DNA of 64,000 nt from contig NC_052136.2 in NCBI RefSeq assembly GCF_016086655.4, positions 15,810,001 to 15,874,000 of the forward strand, read 5' to 3'. Shown here one piece after another: positions 35,942 through 47,649 of the stretch. Made by a program: the position numbers and the translations under genes. Each line of letters begins with the position of its first letter. Positions within the stretch are counted from its first letter, which is position 1. Origin of the DNA: Lepeophtheirus salmonis (taxonomy: Eukaryota > Arthropoda > Copepoda > Siphonostomatoida > Caligidae). The notes beneath the pieces were generated by a model. That model made no database searches. It was not told the DNA's origin and worked only from the letters and a program-made list of their open reading frames with translations.

Positions 35942-37164
35942 CAGGGTTCTTTGATTTAAATCAGGCAATTTTCATCATAGACTTAGATCAAAAGATTTTT
36001 GAATAAAAATCAATGATTTAAATCATAGTTCTAGAAAATATTAATAAAAAATAAAGAAAATATGTAAAATAAGCATCCCATTTGATGCAAAATAATATTT
36101 TTTTTTAATTTAGCATAATCAACTAAAAATGATTTAGTCTACTTATAGAATTGAATAAATTATTTTTTGATTATGAATTAAGTATATCCTGTCTTTATGA
36201 ACTAAATTTATTCTGAATTTATTTATAGAACTGAAATAATTTGTACTTTGTGGTAAATTTGATATATTTTATCTTTTAACTTTTTTTCTGAGCTTTCCTA
36301 CATACCTGAAATTATTATTACATAATTATAAATTAAATATATACTTCTTTTTTATTACATTTCTTCTGAGTCTAACTGGATATAACTATTTTCATGAAAT
36401 ATCCTCATCATGACTATATTCGTGGACACATGGACTACAAAAGAAAATCATTAAATTTAATTGGTTACAACATATTTTCAATTATGCATCATCCTCGTTG
36501 TTATAATTGTGTTCATTCATGAACTTGAAAAGAAAAACAAGTTTTGCAGGATTCTCTGTACCAAAGTGGTTCCTAAGCTTTAAAAGTACTAGACCACAAG
36601 ATGAGAAGACTCGTTCTACTCCAGATTACGAGGCTGATCAACTGCAGAGAAAATTGCAATGCTATGGTTGCCTGTAAAACTTACCTGAGATTCCCACCAC
36701 TTGGTAGCTGACATGGCCTTGGTTAGAGGTTCTATAAACTTAAATGACTGAAAAGGGGATGATCTAGTCTGACACTTCATGATAATAGAAACATGTGCTG
36801 GATATTTCTCATTGGGATATTCATCTCTTCTTCATAAAGTTATTTCCCTGTAGTGAAGAATCAAGCATGTTGGCAAGAAGATGAGCCTTGGGAAAGAACT
36901 ATTTATTCATTTTCTTACAAGGTGTTCCACTTGCTCGTTGCTTTTGAGGTTGTCACATAAATCTTTCCAAAGATTAACTGCCTGAGCAATAGTGCATTTG
37001 TCCCTTAGTACCTGATCTAGAGCCTTAACCATTGTATGTAATCGAGCCAATAGCTCCTCAACAGAACTTCTTAAAAATAGATTTTAATAAAAAAAAAATT
37101 GGATTTGAATCAAATAAATCAGTTTTTAATCAAATTAATCAGTTTTTTTAAATCAACAACCCTA
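35942..37164. mobile_element. hAT-type DNA transposon, internally deleted
   Basis: The left end CAGGGTTCTTTGATTTAAAT and the right end, which reads AGGGTTGTTGATTTAAA on the minus strand, are imperfect inverted repeats of hAT type (CAGGGTT...). The interior holds the C-terminal third of a hAT transposase on the minus strand. At about 1.2 kb it is much shorter than a complete hAT element. The 8-base flanks (GCCTTAAG and GTTCTCAT) do not match, so no target-site duplication survives. The left flank is a mariner relic and the right flank a LINE relic. Confidence 0.75.
36482..37035 (-). pseudogene. hAT transposase C-terminal region
   Basis: In minus-strand frames I read a helical region (VEELLARLHTMVKALDQVL), then FPKAHLLANMLDSSLQG (the hAT LAxxLDPR-like block), then KAMSATKWWESQ, and the dimerisation tail VERVFSSCGLVLLKLRN, then LVFLFKFMN, with a stop at 36482-36484. 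WWESQ is followed at once by CAG|GTAAGT, and 45 bases on by TTTTCTCTGCAG, so a short intron may remain. The N-terminal zinc finger and the catalytic aspartates are missing. A stop and frame changes (for example in the equivalent of PASSxGVER) show decay. Confidence 0.75.
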
Positions 37165-37169
37165 GTTCT

Positions 37170-38880
37170 CATCATAGCAGATGCCTTTTGGATGTGCTTG
37201 GATCGCCAAAATTCCAATAATTTGGTAATATTTATGCATATTTTGTTGAAATCTGTCAATCCTTATGTTGAACAGCAATGTAGACACGGTCACCCCTTCA
37301 TTATACTAAAAAAATGACTCATGATTCCCATACCTCATAATGGTACAGGACCCCACTAAGATTACTCCGACTATTCTCTTGATAAAATCACCAAATCCTG
37401 TATGATATAGCGTACGAATGATGAACTCATGAGATAGTGTGTCAAAGGCTTTGGCAAAATCTAGAGAGATCACAGAGGTGTTATTCAATGATTCGAGAAA
37501 GGTATGTACAGAGAAGGGAATGTTGTCCATAAGTTTACCTTTAAGAAATCTGTAGAAAAACTTATTTTTTTATTCAATATATATAAGAAAATATTGTATT
37601 TTTTACTTCTGCATAGTCAACGTCGGTAGTTATTCAGGTATCCAGGATCCTTATTAGCTGTAGGTATCAAGACAATCCGTCCTTCCAACGCAAATTCAGG
37701 GAAAATTCAAAACGGCATTACTCTTTCTTAAAAAGATAGAAGAACAGGGATCAAGACGTCAGCTTATTTTTTTGTAAAATTCTCACGTAAAGCCTGGTGG
37801 CCTGGGGATTTACCAAGCTTAGCATCTTTAACTATGGTATTTTTAATCTCAAAGTTCGTCAAATGTTTTTCAGTTACCTCCTTCTGATATCTAAGCATCA
37901 TCTTTTGGGTCAAACCTCAAAACCTCACAAAAGGAAGCTATATTCGTTTTGCATCTCCAGCATTCATTATCCTTCAGGCAATCATAATATTAGTTTAACA
38001 TACAACATAAAATTTATTGATATCACTGCAGATGAGATTTGGGTTATCCGATTTTATGTCATTATTATCAAATAGTTTAATGTTGTTGTTTTTTTGCATA
38101 CACTCCAGTCTGGAATGTGACAGGTCATTACTTTCACTGCAATTTTTGTTATCCATTCCGTTTTTCCTCATATCTTCCCCTTTTTGATTCCCTACCAGTT
38201 TTGTTTTTCTTGATTTAATCCATTTTCAGATACAGATTTGTAATCGTTTTCCGTTACAGCCCTGTCCAAACTGGAAACAGTTTTGGCATTAAAGTTGTAT
38301 CCCAAGAACCTTACATTCACTAAGTTTCCATTTAATGGTATTATTTGTTGGATAGTGTGATGGTCAGCATTGACCTTGAGTATATAATTCGCAGTTCTCC
38401 AAATTGACTTATATTTTGTAAAAACAATTTCAGTATCTGGATCCTTAGGATTTGGTTCTGGATAGGAATGCAGAACTTTGTCCAAGTTGCATATCAATTC
38501 TTTTCATTTTACCCTCACCTAATCTTTTAAAAGTATTAACCACCTTTATTTTCATCTTCCCCCTGCGATTAAGTTCAAAGTTCTCTATCCCTTTAACTCT
38601 TATTTTTATAGTTTTCACTTCTCAACTTGGTTCTTGAACTTCAGTGGTGTATTCCTTCTTCAAATTTTCCATACTTTTGTGAATATTTACTTGTATACAA
38701 GGAGGCGTATCCATGCCCATACCGTACTTGGGCATCAGCAATTTCCTCCGCCGAAAACCCGATGTGCAGAGCTGCGTTATATGTATACTGTGATGTGTTT
38801 GCTGTTGAACTTATTAAAGTATTAGTTCCCGTCAAAGTGATGACAAAAATGTCCCACTTGAATGTTGTATTCAAGTTTAT
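37170..38880 (-). pseudogene. L1-like LINE relic with reverse transcriptase
   Basis: Minus-strand frames carry reverse-transcriptase landmarks in order of decreasing coordinate: VTEKHLTNFEIKNTI and KDAKLGKSPG at 37795-37880, then EFYKK, then NKDPGYLNNYR (equivalent of the ENYRPI block), then LMDNIPFSVHTFLESL, SLDFAKAFDTLSHEF (first catalytic motif, aspartate kept), TGFGDFIKR, and a trace of the QGCPLS block (STLLFN). The YADD/FADD motif is not seen; the relic ends near 37170 at the hAT element. Upstream, frames at 38192-38497 (101 codons) and 38641-38874 (77 codons) are coding-like and may be the element's first ORF or endonuclease region, but I see no endonuclease motif. Confidence 0.75.
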
Positions 38881-38899
38881 TTTCTTAGAAGCATCATTG

Positions 38900-41800
38900 A
38901 TATGTCTTTCCCGATATAGGTTTTATTCACTGTGACAATGTTTTTGTATATCTTTAAGTGCACTTTGTAGTTTATTGAAAAATTAATTATAATAATTTGC
39001 TAATAGAAATTTATTATGAATTCTTACAAAATGTAAATTTAATCTACACTCAATTAAAAAAAAAATCTTTTTAGATCCTTTTTGCGTTGACGGGCCACAT
39101 TGTAATTATGTATCTAATGTAACTCTTGATTGAACCTGTTCAAAGAGTTCTTTTCAATACATACCTATGTATTACGCTTGATATGTATGTACAAATTTCT
39201 TTAAAAAAAGATGTCATTGTTGTTCATAGGAAGAAAAAAAATTATGATGAGAAAATTTTCCTTTTCTTTCTCATTACATTAATTTCTCCCAATTAACTTT
39301 GTGAGATTTTACAATGATACTGATCATTATTTGTCATGGGAATAAAAAAAATTCAAATCCAGGGTTTCCTACCTATTATTATATACTAGATATTTAATAT
39401 AATTATACAGTTGTAATTAGTATTGTGAGTCTCTTGGCTAGCCAAGCGTTTCAGCAATGATTTTCAATTTAGAGTATATGCAAAAAGGGCCAAGCAGAGA
39501 CCATACCAATTGGAAGATGAAGATGATCAAAGTTGTATCAAAAGGGATAACAAATTTGTAAAACTAGAGTTTCAGCCCCCATTTTCAATTAGAATAACGA
39601 GTGATTTCAAACAACACCAAGTAAATACTTTAATTTGGAAGGGAAGTTACTCAAAAATAAAATAGGTAACAATAGAAATATCTTTTTTTAATATGATATA
39701 GGAATAGGAAACTTTCTGCAGTATGGAAAAAAGGCTATGTGCTAAAGGACCGTCAATCTTATTTCTTTCTATGTATCCTTAAAGTTTATTTATAATTTCA
39801 TGATAACACATGATAACTATATTTTTCTGATCTAGGATATATCTTGAAATACATATATATTTCAAATGTATATTTCCTAATCAAAAAGCTATTGGGATTC
39901 GACCTGATGCACATTTATTTCTGGTGAATTATTTTCCTGAGCGCGTTGTCCACTATGTTTTGGGTTGTTAAATGGATATCATATAATATTTAATATTTAC
40001 AATATTTATTTATTATGAATTAACTTTTTTTGCTGCTGACACACATGATTTATAATATGCAAGCTCTGGGCCATTGTTGGTTTTAAAATAGTGGTAATCA
40101 AACTATTAAGACCTGCTACCCCTTTTCTGTAAGTTGATAACAAAAAATACCCCCTCCCATATTTAATCATTATTTGAAGTTTCATTTTGCATTATTTTAC
40201 TCAAAGGCTGTAAGAACAAAGATATCACTTTGGATTCTGATAAGTTTAAATTATTTTATTGCGCTAAGTTCATCTTTTGTCACGCATGATTCTTAGGGAT
40301 AAGATTTTTGTGGATAAAACATTATTTTGATTATTCTCCTGCTCTACAAAAGTATAATTCCCAGACCTGATTGTTTTATTTTTTTTATTCAGGTTGTGTT
40401 AATAAGTGAACTTTATTTAGATGTATTTTTTTCTGGTTTATTATTATAATCATTATCTTGTTCCCTTATTTCTATGAAGCTCTTTAGAGGAGTGGAAATA
40501 CACATCTTAAAGAAATCTTTAATGGTTTACTATTTGAATGACAAAAGTTTTTTTTTAACATTTTTTCTTCGCAGGTTTTAATCTCACTTTTCCTTTTAAG
40601 TAACTCTATCACGGAAAATTTCATTTTGTGTCAATTTTACGAGGAATAGGGTGTAAAATTTTTGGCTATTTAGCTACATTGATGGTTAAAATATGTTTGA
40701 AGGTTTTTGTATCAAACGAAGTTCACATGATTTTCTTTGGAGTTGCGACCAACAGGTTAAGAACTCTTTACACACAAAAATTAAACACTATACTATTCCA
40801 TAGATCACTGATATAGAACTTCCCTCCCTCACGAGCTTCTGGCGATCCTCCTCGTAATCCAAAGTATATCGCACCTTATTATGTTTTTTATAAAATTTCA
40901 AATTAATATATCTTGTAAATTGATCTAATATGATTTACGTTTATCGGTAATTGGTGTAATTAAGTAGGTAATTTGTAAGTATATATAAAAATGCAGGTGT
41001 TGATTTGAATCTACATACATCCTTGAAAGAGTCATAGTGAATGACTCATAAATTATTATTACAAAAATAATACATTTTTTAAGACGCTATGAAATTTGAT
41101 AATCCTTCTACGACCTTGATGAAAAAATTAAGTAGTATATATTTTTTCATCTTCTTATAAGCAATGCTTCATATATTTTTTTCAAATTGACATTTTTTAT
41201 TTATTTATAAATACATTTTTTAAGCTTCTGTTACTTACTCTTCAAACCTTAACACGATTACTTCTTTGAGGTAGTAAGGGACTCCTTCATAAAAATGGAT
41301 ATTTTAGCAGTCTAAAACTTTACTCCATCTTAGAAGTATTTACTTAGCATACTATCAGCCTTAGTAAGTACAAATAAATATTTTTTACTAACTCATTTTA
41401 TACGTGTTAATTAATAATTTAAAATTGTCATTAAAGAAAATAATACTAAAACTTTGTACATTATAAAAGATGAAGTGTTATCTATAATTTTAATAAATTA
41501 TAATTATTTAGCAATATCTCTCCCACATATTTCTTTTATTCGCCCTTTTCATATTCATTGTTTGAGTAGATAAATAATAGGAAACCATAAATAATTATTC
41601 GAAACTTCCATAATTAATTCTACAATTTGTTCATTAATATAAAACAAATTAAGTATTATACCAACAAAACTGGATATAGGAAGTATTTGATCAATCAATA
41701 ATTTACATGGAAGGTGGAGTGAACATATATTACAAGTATATTTTAACTTCGAGTTGATTTTCATACTGTTATGCCCAAATAATTTTGTGTCGGTTCTAAC

Positions 41801-42330
41801 TTCTTGGGTCTAATGTAATCTAATACCGGTCACAAAGTCCGTCATATACAAAAGAACAGTATTAATTCATAAGGGAGAAATACCTCATTGACGTCCCAAG
41901 AGTCGAGTTTTTCTTCTCTGTAAGGACAACAAACTGGGACTGAGCTGGAGTCATCGATTTTAAATATCGACCGACCCAACACTATCCCCAAATCATCAAC
42001 AACTCCTTGATTAATTTCTGTATCACATATATAACACTTTATAAAAGTGTTATAGCAGGAGGATCATAGTATTTATTGATCCATATATGACCTGCAAGCC
42101 TTCATTTGCCAATATCTTTTGTAGGCAAGATACTCTTACAACTTAATAGAAATCTCTTTACTTTACTACAAAATTTGAAATCCTCCATAATCAAAAATCA
42201 GATGTCTAAGGATAAATTGGCAATAATTTCTAACACTCACTAGAAAAGAAAACAGTTGTAACCAATTTTGCAGTTATTATCAAACTCTTAATTTTCCTTT
42301 AATATTTTATATAATAACACTTTATATACA
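38900..42330. other. A+T-rich stretch with only weak transposon traces
   Basis: GTGGTAATCAAACTATTAAG followed by ACCTGCTACCCCTTT (40091-40126) resembles the end of some hAT families (GTGGTTCTCAAACTT..). No partner end or coding sequence was found. A minus-strand 19-codon frame ending at a GTAAGT (41222-41228) is too short to call. Confidence 0.35.
42031..42053. repeat. Small perfect hairpin
   Basis: ATAACACTTT and AAAGTGTTAT form a 10-base perfect stem around a 3-base ATA loop. No flanking gene is recognised, so a terminator or structural role cannot be argued. Confidence 0.5.
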
Positions 42331-42769
42331 CGATATGTTTTAGATAGGACTGGGCCATCAATACCTTTTTGAGAGGTAATTTCTCAGTCATCTATAATAG
42401 AAAACTTCATTATACCCTAATCTGCTAGAATATATTGAAAGTTACTGGTTCACCACTTTGCAAGTCCTAATTATTTCTACTTAAAAAAGTATTATTTTGT
42501 CTAATTTTCTTAATTTCTAACCCAAGTCAATTTGTGTTTCACTGTTTCAATCGTCTACAACGTCGGGCAACCTTTGATGAGTCGCCTTCAAATGCAACTT
42601 TTGGAAGAAACATAATTTTGATTTGTAGAATTCTTAAATAACGTCAAACAATAGAAGTTATAAATATAAGGATGTTGTATAAAATTTGGTGAGTCTAAAT
42701 CAAACAGCTACAAGTTGTTACTGTGCCTGATATAAGTAACATGGTGTTGTAAATACAAAGTATTTTGAT

Positions 42770-43290
42770 ATGTAAAAAAAGGAAGCTAAAATTATCAGGG
42801 AATCTTGAGCATTTGAAGAACATTTGAGTAGAGAGCTGCTTATGTGTCGCGACGTTTAATTAAGTTATCTACAAGGAGCTTCAGGATGAAAGAAATGAAT
42901 ACAAGTCCAATTATTAATTAGCAAGTTCCAAACCAGGACTTAGTCTGATGTCGATTCGGAAATATTACTTGAGTTGGAAAAGAACTGACACTTATAACTC
43001 ATTCAAAATCATCCATGTGACTCTCCGTCATTCATGAGCACACACAATCGTGGTTACACTTTATCTTATATGTAGACTATGTATTGATTAAAATACTGCA
43101 ATGGGCATGTTAAAAAAAGAAAATCAAAATGGTGACCCCGATCATTTGAAGATTTTTTTGGAAGAGAGAAGGTATAATGGGCATCCTGTTTCATAAGATC
43201 AGCTACAATCAGTTGTGACATGGGAGGAACGAGAAAAGGGGGATAAAAAAAAAAAAGAACAAGGACTTTTACTACAATTACTCCGATGTC
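42770..43290. repeat. Two adjacent MITE-like repeat copies
   Basis: The block at 42790-42880 (GAGCATTTGAAGAACATTTG, then AGAGAGCTGCTTATGTGT, then AGGAGCTT) and the block at 43110-43220 (GATCATTTGAAGATTTTTTT, then AGAGAGAAGGTATAATGG, then GATCAGCTACAA) are related to each other, to 3460-3570, and as reverse complement to 49760-49925. The 77-codon and 66-codon minus-strand ORFs at 43066-43399 are by-products of this repeat. Confidence 0.5.
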
Positions 43291-43299
43291 GATTATCAA

Positions 43300-44580
43300 T
43301 TCTACCCTGAGTCCAACAAATAATTACAATTATTAGTCTGTAACAAATCCTTAGGGTTACGCTCCGTCTATTATCAGTACAGAGCGAATGTTCCACCAAG
43401 TTTTGAATTTAATTGAATCTATTAACTAAAAAAAAAATTACTACTCAGGAAGTAAATAATAATAAAAGTGCTCACTAAAAGAAAATTCATGTATCATATT
43501 TTTTATTTAAAAACAAACAGTCCACCTATAAAATTTACCAGATTTATATCACAGAAAATATTTACAAAACATGTCCTAGAATAGAGGAACAACTATTTCT
43601 AGAACATAATTTTAGTATTCAAAGCTGTCTGAGTATAAAGTAATCACTATAGTATTCACTCATAAAAGACGGGAAAATAACAATGAGAATTTGCTCAGGA
43701 TATATAATTGAAAGTCTTTGTTTGACTCGGAGTCGAATTGAGGATCCAAATCGGAGTAATTCCAGTCCATATATCCTTGTACTATAACGAGTGGGATTTG
43801 TGTATTTTCCTGCCTCTCACGACAGCTTGGAGATAATCTAATAAAACGTTTTGAAAGCTAAGCTGTCCTTTTCTCGAGTATGCTTCATTCTGTCAGGGAG
43901 ACCACGTTTGTTTTCTATTTCTTTTATTTTTCATACCAACGGTACATATTTCAAGGATGAAAAAATAAGGATAATACCGTAATAAAATAAAACACTCTTC
44001 AGATTCTCAACAACAAATAAGCTCCTACGCTAAAGAAAGCATAAGATTTACAGCCTTATATATGCTACAGCTTGTACAAGTATGACTCACGACCTTCGAA
44101 GAAAACCCTTTTAATTATTCAAAATAATCACTTTTTGGCATATACGTACGAAGGAAGCCCTAGAGTCTTATAAATTGTTGTGAATTGTATGACACATAGG
44201 AATATTTTAAATATACTCTATTAAAATATTATTACATGAATTCCAACTGGATTAAAGTATTTTACATAATTTATACTATGCACTAAAACAATTTTCATGG
44301 TTAACTCAAACGTTTTTATAATATAAAATGTTGTTAAATGATAAATATTTGTTGGAAATACGCTTATTGTCATCTTTGACTTCAATAAAAGGCGTAAAAG
44401 CTATTAATGCGCCACTTAGGAGCTCATATGTTTTTGTTAAATAACTTGTTATATCCTTCACCAGTTGGATAAAAAAAAAAGGAATCAATTGACGATTTGG
44501 TTGTCCAAAATATTTAGAAAAGATTTGTAGCCCTCCTTGGAATCTGAGCCGGGAGCGACAACATAACAATTGCTCGAACT
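43300..44580. other. No gene recognised; minor repeat debris
   Basis: GACTCGGAGTCGAATTGAGG (43726-43745) continues the degenerate GACTCG-type repeat. The 87-codon minus-strand ORF at 44306-44569 overlaps the start of a mariner relic and is not recognised. Confidence 0.4.
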
Positions 44581-44587
44581 TTGGGAC

Positions 44588-44817
44588 TCAGTGAGACGCA
44601 AAGTTAGGATGGAATTTGAGGCCTCTAAAGGTCATTTTGAGGTAACATTAATGTTGCTATGTCATTCTTCCTCATGTGTTTCTGCGACACCAACGAAGAC
44701 AGTATCTGTGGGATCAAGATAGAATCCTAGGATTTCCAAAGGGACAAAGTGGCAAAAGCCTGCTCTCACAGTCGTAAAAAGACTGTAATTGAGGCTGGAG
44801 GTGATTTTATGAAATAA
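44588..44817 (+). pseudogene. Mariner relic, helix-turn-helix joined to C-terminus
   Basis: The frame SVRRKVRMEFEASKGHFEV resembles the second DNA-binding motif of mariner transposases. About 70 bases later the sequence reads IES, then DFQRDKVAKACSHSRKKTV, then IEAGGDFMK and a stop at 44815-44817. That is a clear match to the mariner C-terminus (KVAKACSxFRxRxEAVIEAxGGxxE). The catalytic core is absent. Confidence 0.65.
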
Positions 44818-44880
44818 AATAAATTTTAATCCATCTCGCTTTTAGAATTTTGTTTTATTTATTTTTAATTTGATAACTGG

Positions 44881-45141
44881 TTGAAGAGAAATATGCGTAT
44901 GCATAGAACGGATGTCATAAATAATCATCTGGAGAAATTTTATCCAGATTTAGCAACAATTCAAAAGATTTTATGGAAAAGAACGTCGTCTTTTTCATCG
45001 TTCTGGAGCATTGACGTGGTGAGACACAATTGCAATAGGAAGTTTTATTTTAAAAACCTTGTAGAACCCAGAAAATTGAAATGGTTGGCTTTATCAAATA
45101 ATATTGTTTCGATTCACGATTTAGGCAACAACTCTATGTAA
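44881..45141 (+). CDS. Unassigned 86-codon ORF
   Basis: The ATG-initiated frame has balanced, tryptophan-containing composition (INNHLEKFYPDLATIQKIL, then FSSFWSIDVV, then EPRKLKWLALSNNI) unlike the A+T-driven ORFs elsewhere. It starts 64 bases after the mariner relic's stop, on the same strand. I see no known domain, signal peptide or membrane segment and no splice sites worth naming. It may be part of another decayed element. Confidence 0.25.
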   Translation: MKRNMRMHRTDVINNHLEKFYPDLATIQKILWKRTSSFSSFWSIDVVRHNCNRKFYFKNLVEPRKLKWLALSNNIVSIHDLGNNSM

Positions 45142-45149
45142 TTTTGTTT

Positions 45150-46160
45150 ACCCACGCATAAAAGCCGCAGAATTTAATATAATGCCCTGGCAATTGAGTA
45201 TGTCTTTCGAATCAAATTTTAAAGAAGATGCAGAAGAAATATGCAACAAGTTTTTGAAAGTTTTATACCTTTTAAAAGGGAATAAAACAATTGGAAAAGT
45301 TTAATTTTTTAATTATAATGACAGTAAATATTTATATCCTTGTTTTATATAGTTTCGAAATTCATATGACGCCCCCGATTGTCCATATACTGAATAAACT
45401 GAACTTTGGTATTTTCATAAACTGTGATATTTTCATTACTTAAATAATCTTATTTATTTATAGGCTTCAAAGGTATAATTATTGACTTGAAATGTCTACT
45501 ATTAAATTTGTAAGGTCTCTTTTTCCAAAATTATGGATAAAATAATTAGTTTTGGCAATTTTGCAAAAGAATTAAAAATGGTCATTTTTCTTGGATAAAT
45601 CTGATCTTATTGCCTAATTTGGGCAAATTGCAAATTATGTATAAATACATTAAAGTTACTATTCAAGTATATGTCCAAGGTTTATTTAAATAATATAGAG
45701 TGTTGCTAAATTAGAAACATATGTAGGTATTGCTCAGTTCATCAATTAGCTCATTTTGTTTAAGTGAGTTGTTATTTTTCTTTTTTCGTTTGATGGATGG
45801 GTGTTTCACACCCTGGAGTCTATGCATGATTTAATTACTATTCGGCACACTTGTGTATGATATGTTGTTATGTATCTATGTATACATATGGATGGATGTA
45901 GAAGTATTTACGATATGGATGGATTAATGTTTATAAAGGAGAATAAGGGATTTAATGAGTATTTTTAATGCATAAATACCTAATCTTATCTTTCATAAGA
46001 GACTGTTACTGAATTACGTCAGAGTCAGAGTAAAAAGACTATCTAATATTTTATTTTCTTTGATATACAAACTTCTTTTTTTTCGGATGAAAATTTCAAG
46101 GATTTGAGATTTAAACTTACAGTTTCAGGACTTTTCCCCACATGTAATGTTTTTTTGACT
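45150..46160. other. A+T-rich stretch without recognisable genes
   Basis: No coding-like frame or element terminus was recognised. Confidence 0.5.
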
Positions 46161-46167
46161 GCATGAA

Positions 46168-46320
46168 CGGTCAGTAAACAATATTAAATATTTACCCGTA
46201 ATTTTGGCGGTCTAATGAGTCAAATTTGCCCGCCGTACTTAAATTTGACCCACATTTGGTGGTTACTAAATTCCAATCTTTGTTTACACTTAATGAAGAT
46301 TTCACTGATTTTCAAAGGTG
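46168..46320 (+). repeat. Direct repeat pair, copy 1
   Basis: TCAAATTTGCCC, then CATTTGGTGGTTACTAAATT, CCAATCTTTGTTTA and GATTTCA align in order with 47190-47330. Roughly 70% of positions agree by eye over 120 bases. There is no coding sequence. Confidence 0.5.
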
Positions 46321-47189
46321 TGTACTTACAAATGAAGTTTTTATGTGGCGTGCCGGTCATTTCAGAGGTCTAAAAAACCGAGTTTTATAACAATTAAAAA
46401 AAAATTCCATTAATATTAATGAAAATAGTTAATTATTCCTCGTTAAAATGAAATAATAAATAAAAGGACGTACACATTACTGTCTATCAAATTTTATTCC
46501 CCCAATGCCTAGTTTTATTATTTATGAACCCCATTAAGTGCATTTTAAATATGTTCTTACATCATTACACAGTATGATTGTGATAATGTGGACAGTAAAC
46601 TAATCGATTAAAAAAAAAAATATTATCCAAATTCAGCTGATTTTAGTCAAAATTTCATTGATAAAATTCAAATAGCACTATACATCATTGCCATTAAGTC
46701 GTATTTAATTCAGGTGTACATTATTATTTTTTAAATTTTTAAAGCCACTGAATGAAGTTTAATCAAGATTTATGCAAAAAATATCAACTTTGAGCCATTG
46801 AAATGGTGCCTCCATCAATTATGACGATATTGATTGCACTTAATACAATAATATTTAATGTTCCTTTGAACTTTGCAATGGGGCTAAGTACAATGTACTT
46901 TATCAACGTTCATACTCATCTTACCTAGACCAAATAGAGACTATCTTATGATGAAGATTTGGGAACATGTAAATCACAAATAATTTTAAAATTACATACT
47001 TCATTTAATGCAACAAATCTTAAGAAATGGAGACTACAAAGAATTTATTGACTAGACCAAAGCTGCTATAATCAGAGCAGATGGCACCTGTGAAACATTG
47101 AAAGGAGGCCAGAATAAGATCGTTTATTTTTATTATTATATAAATACTTAACAATAGTTAAAAAGATATTAAATTTCAATTATCATAAA

Positions 47190-47330
47190 GGGTACTAAAT
47201 TTTTAACCGTCATTGTTGCAGTGGGATGAATCAAATTTTCCCCCACAAATACATGTGACTTGTATTTGGTGGTTATTAAATTCCAACTCTGTTTAGACTA
47301 GAACAGAATGATATTTCAGTAATATGCAAA
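47190..47330 (+). repeat. Direct repeat pair, copy 2
   Basis: TCAAATTTTCCCCC, then GTATTTGGTGGTTATTAAAT, CCAACTCTGTTTA and GATATTTCA correspond to the copy at 46168-46320, in the same orientation. About 870 bases of unrelated sequence lie between. They may be two insertions of one short family or the ends of a direct-repeat element. Confidence 0.5.
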
Positions 47331-47334
47331 AGAA

Positions 47335-47640
47335 TTAACTTGAACTCGATCCTATTGACTCAACTTGGACATATTTTAAAGACATGGAACTCGACTTTAT
47401 CCAAAAATAGAAAACATGTGTCTTGACTTGGATTTGAATACTGAGACTCGTGACTCCACTTGGTCTCGAAAGCTTGTTTATACAGAACTCCAGAATTTTC
47501 TTAATTCCATGGAGTTAAAAGGAATTAGAAATAAATTTGAGGACTGAAACTAGACTCGATAATACTATATTTGGATTCACAAAGACTTGATGAAAATATT
47601 AAAAGACTCTAGACTTGCCTTCGATTTTTATAATAAAGAT
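47335..47640 (+). repeat. Degenerate GACTCG/GACTTG low-complexity tract
   Basis: Irregular recurrences of GAACTCGA, GACTTGG, GACTCGTGACTCC, AGACTCG and GACTTG are spread over 300 bases. This is consistent with an old decayed tandem or simple repeat. Confidence 0.45.
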
Positions 47641-47649
47641 ATTTTTCCA

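Noticed and set aside
41222..41285. Minus-strand frame HFYEGVPYYLKEVIVLRFE ending at a GTAAGT
   Set aside because: Only about 19 codons with an in-frame stop immediately upstream and no acceptor in the right place.
43066..43399. Overlapping 77- and 66-codon minus-strand ORFs
   Set aside because: The underlying DNA is a MITE-like repeat found at other loci and contains a poly-A/T run; the ORFs are not conserved between copies.
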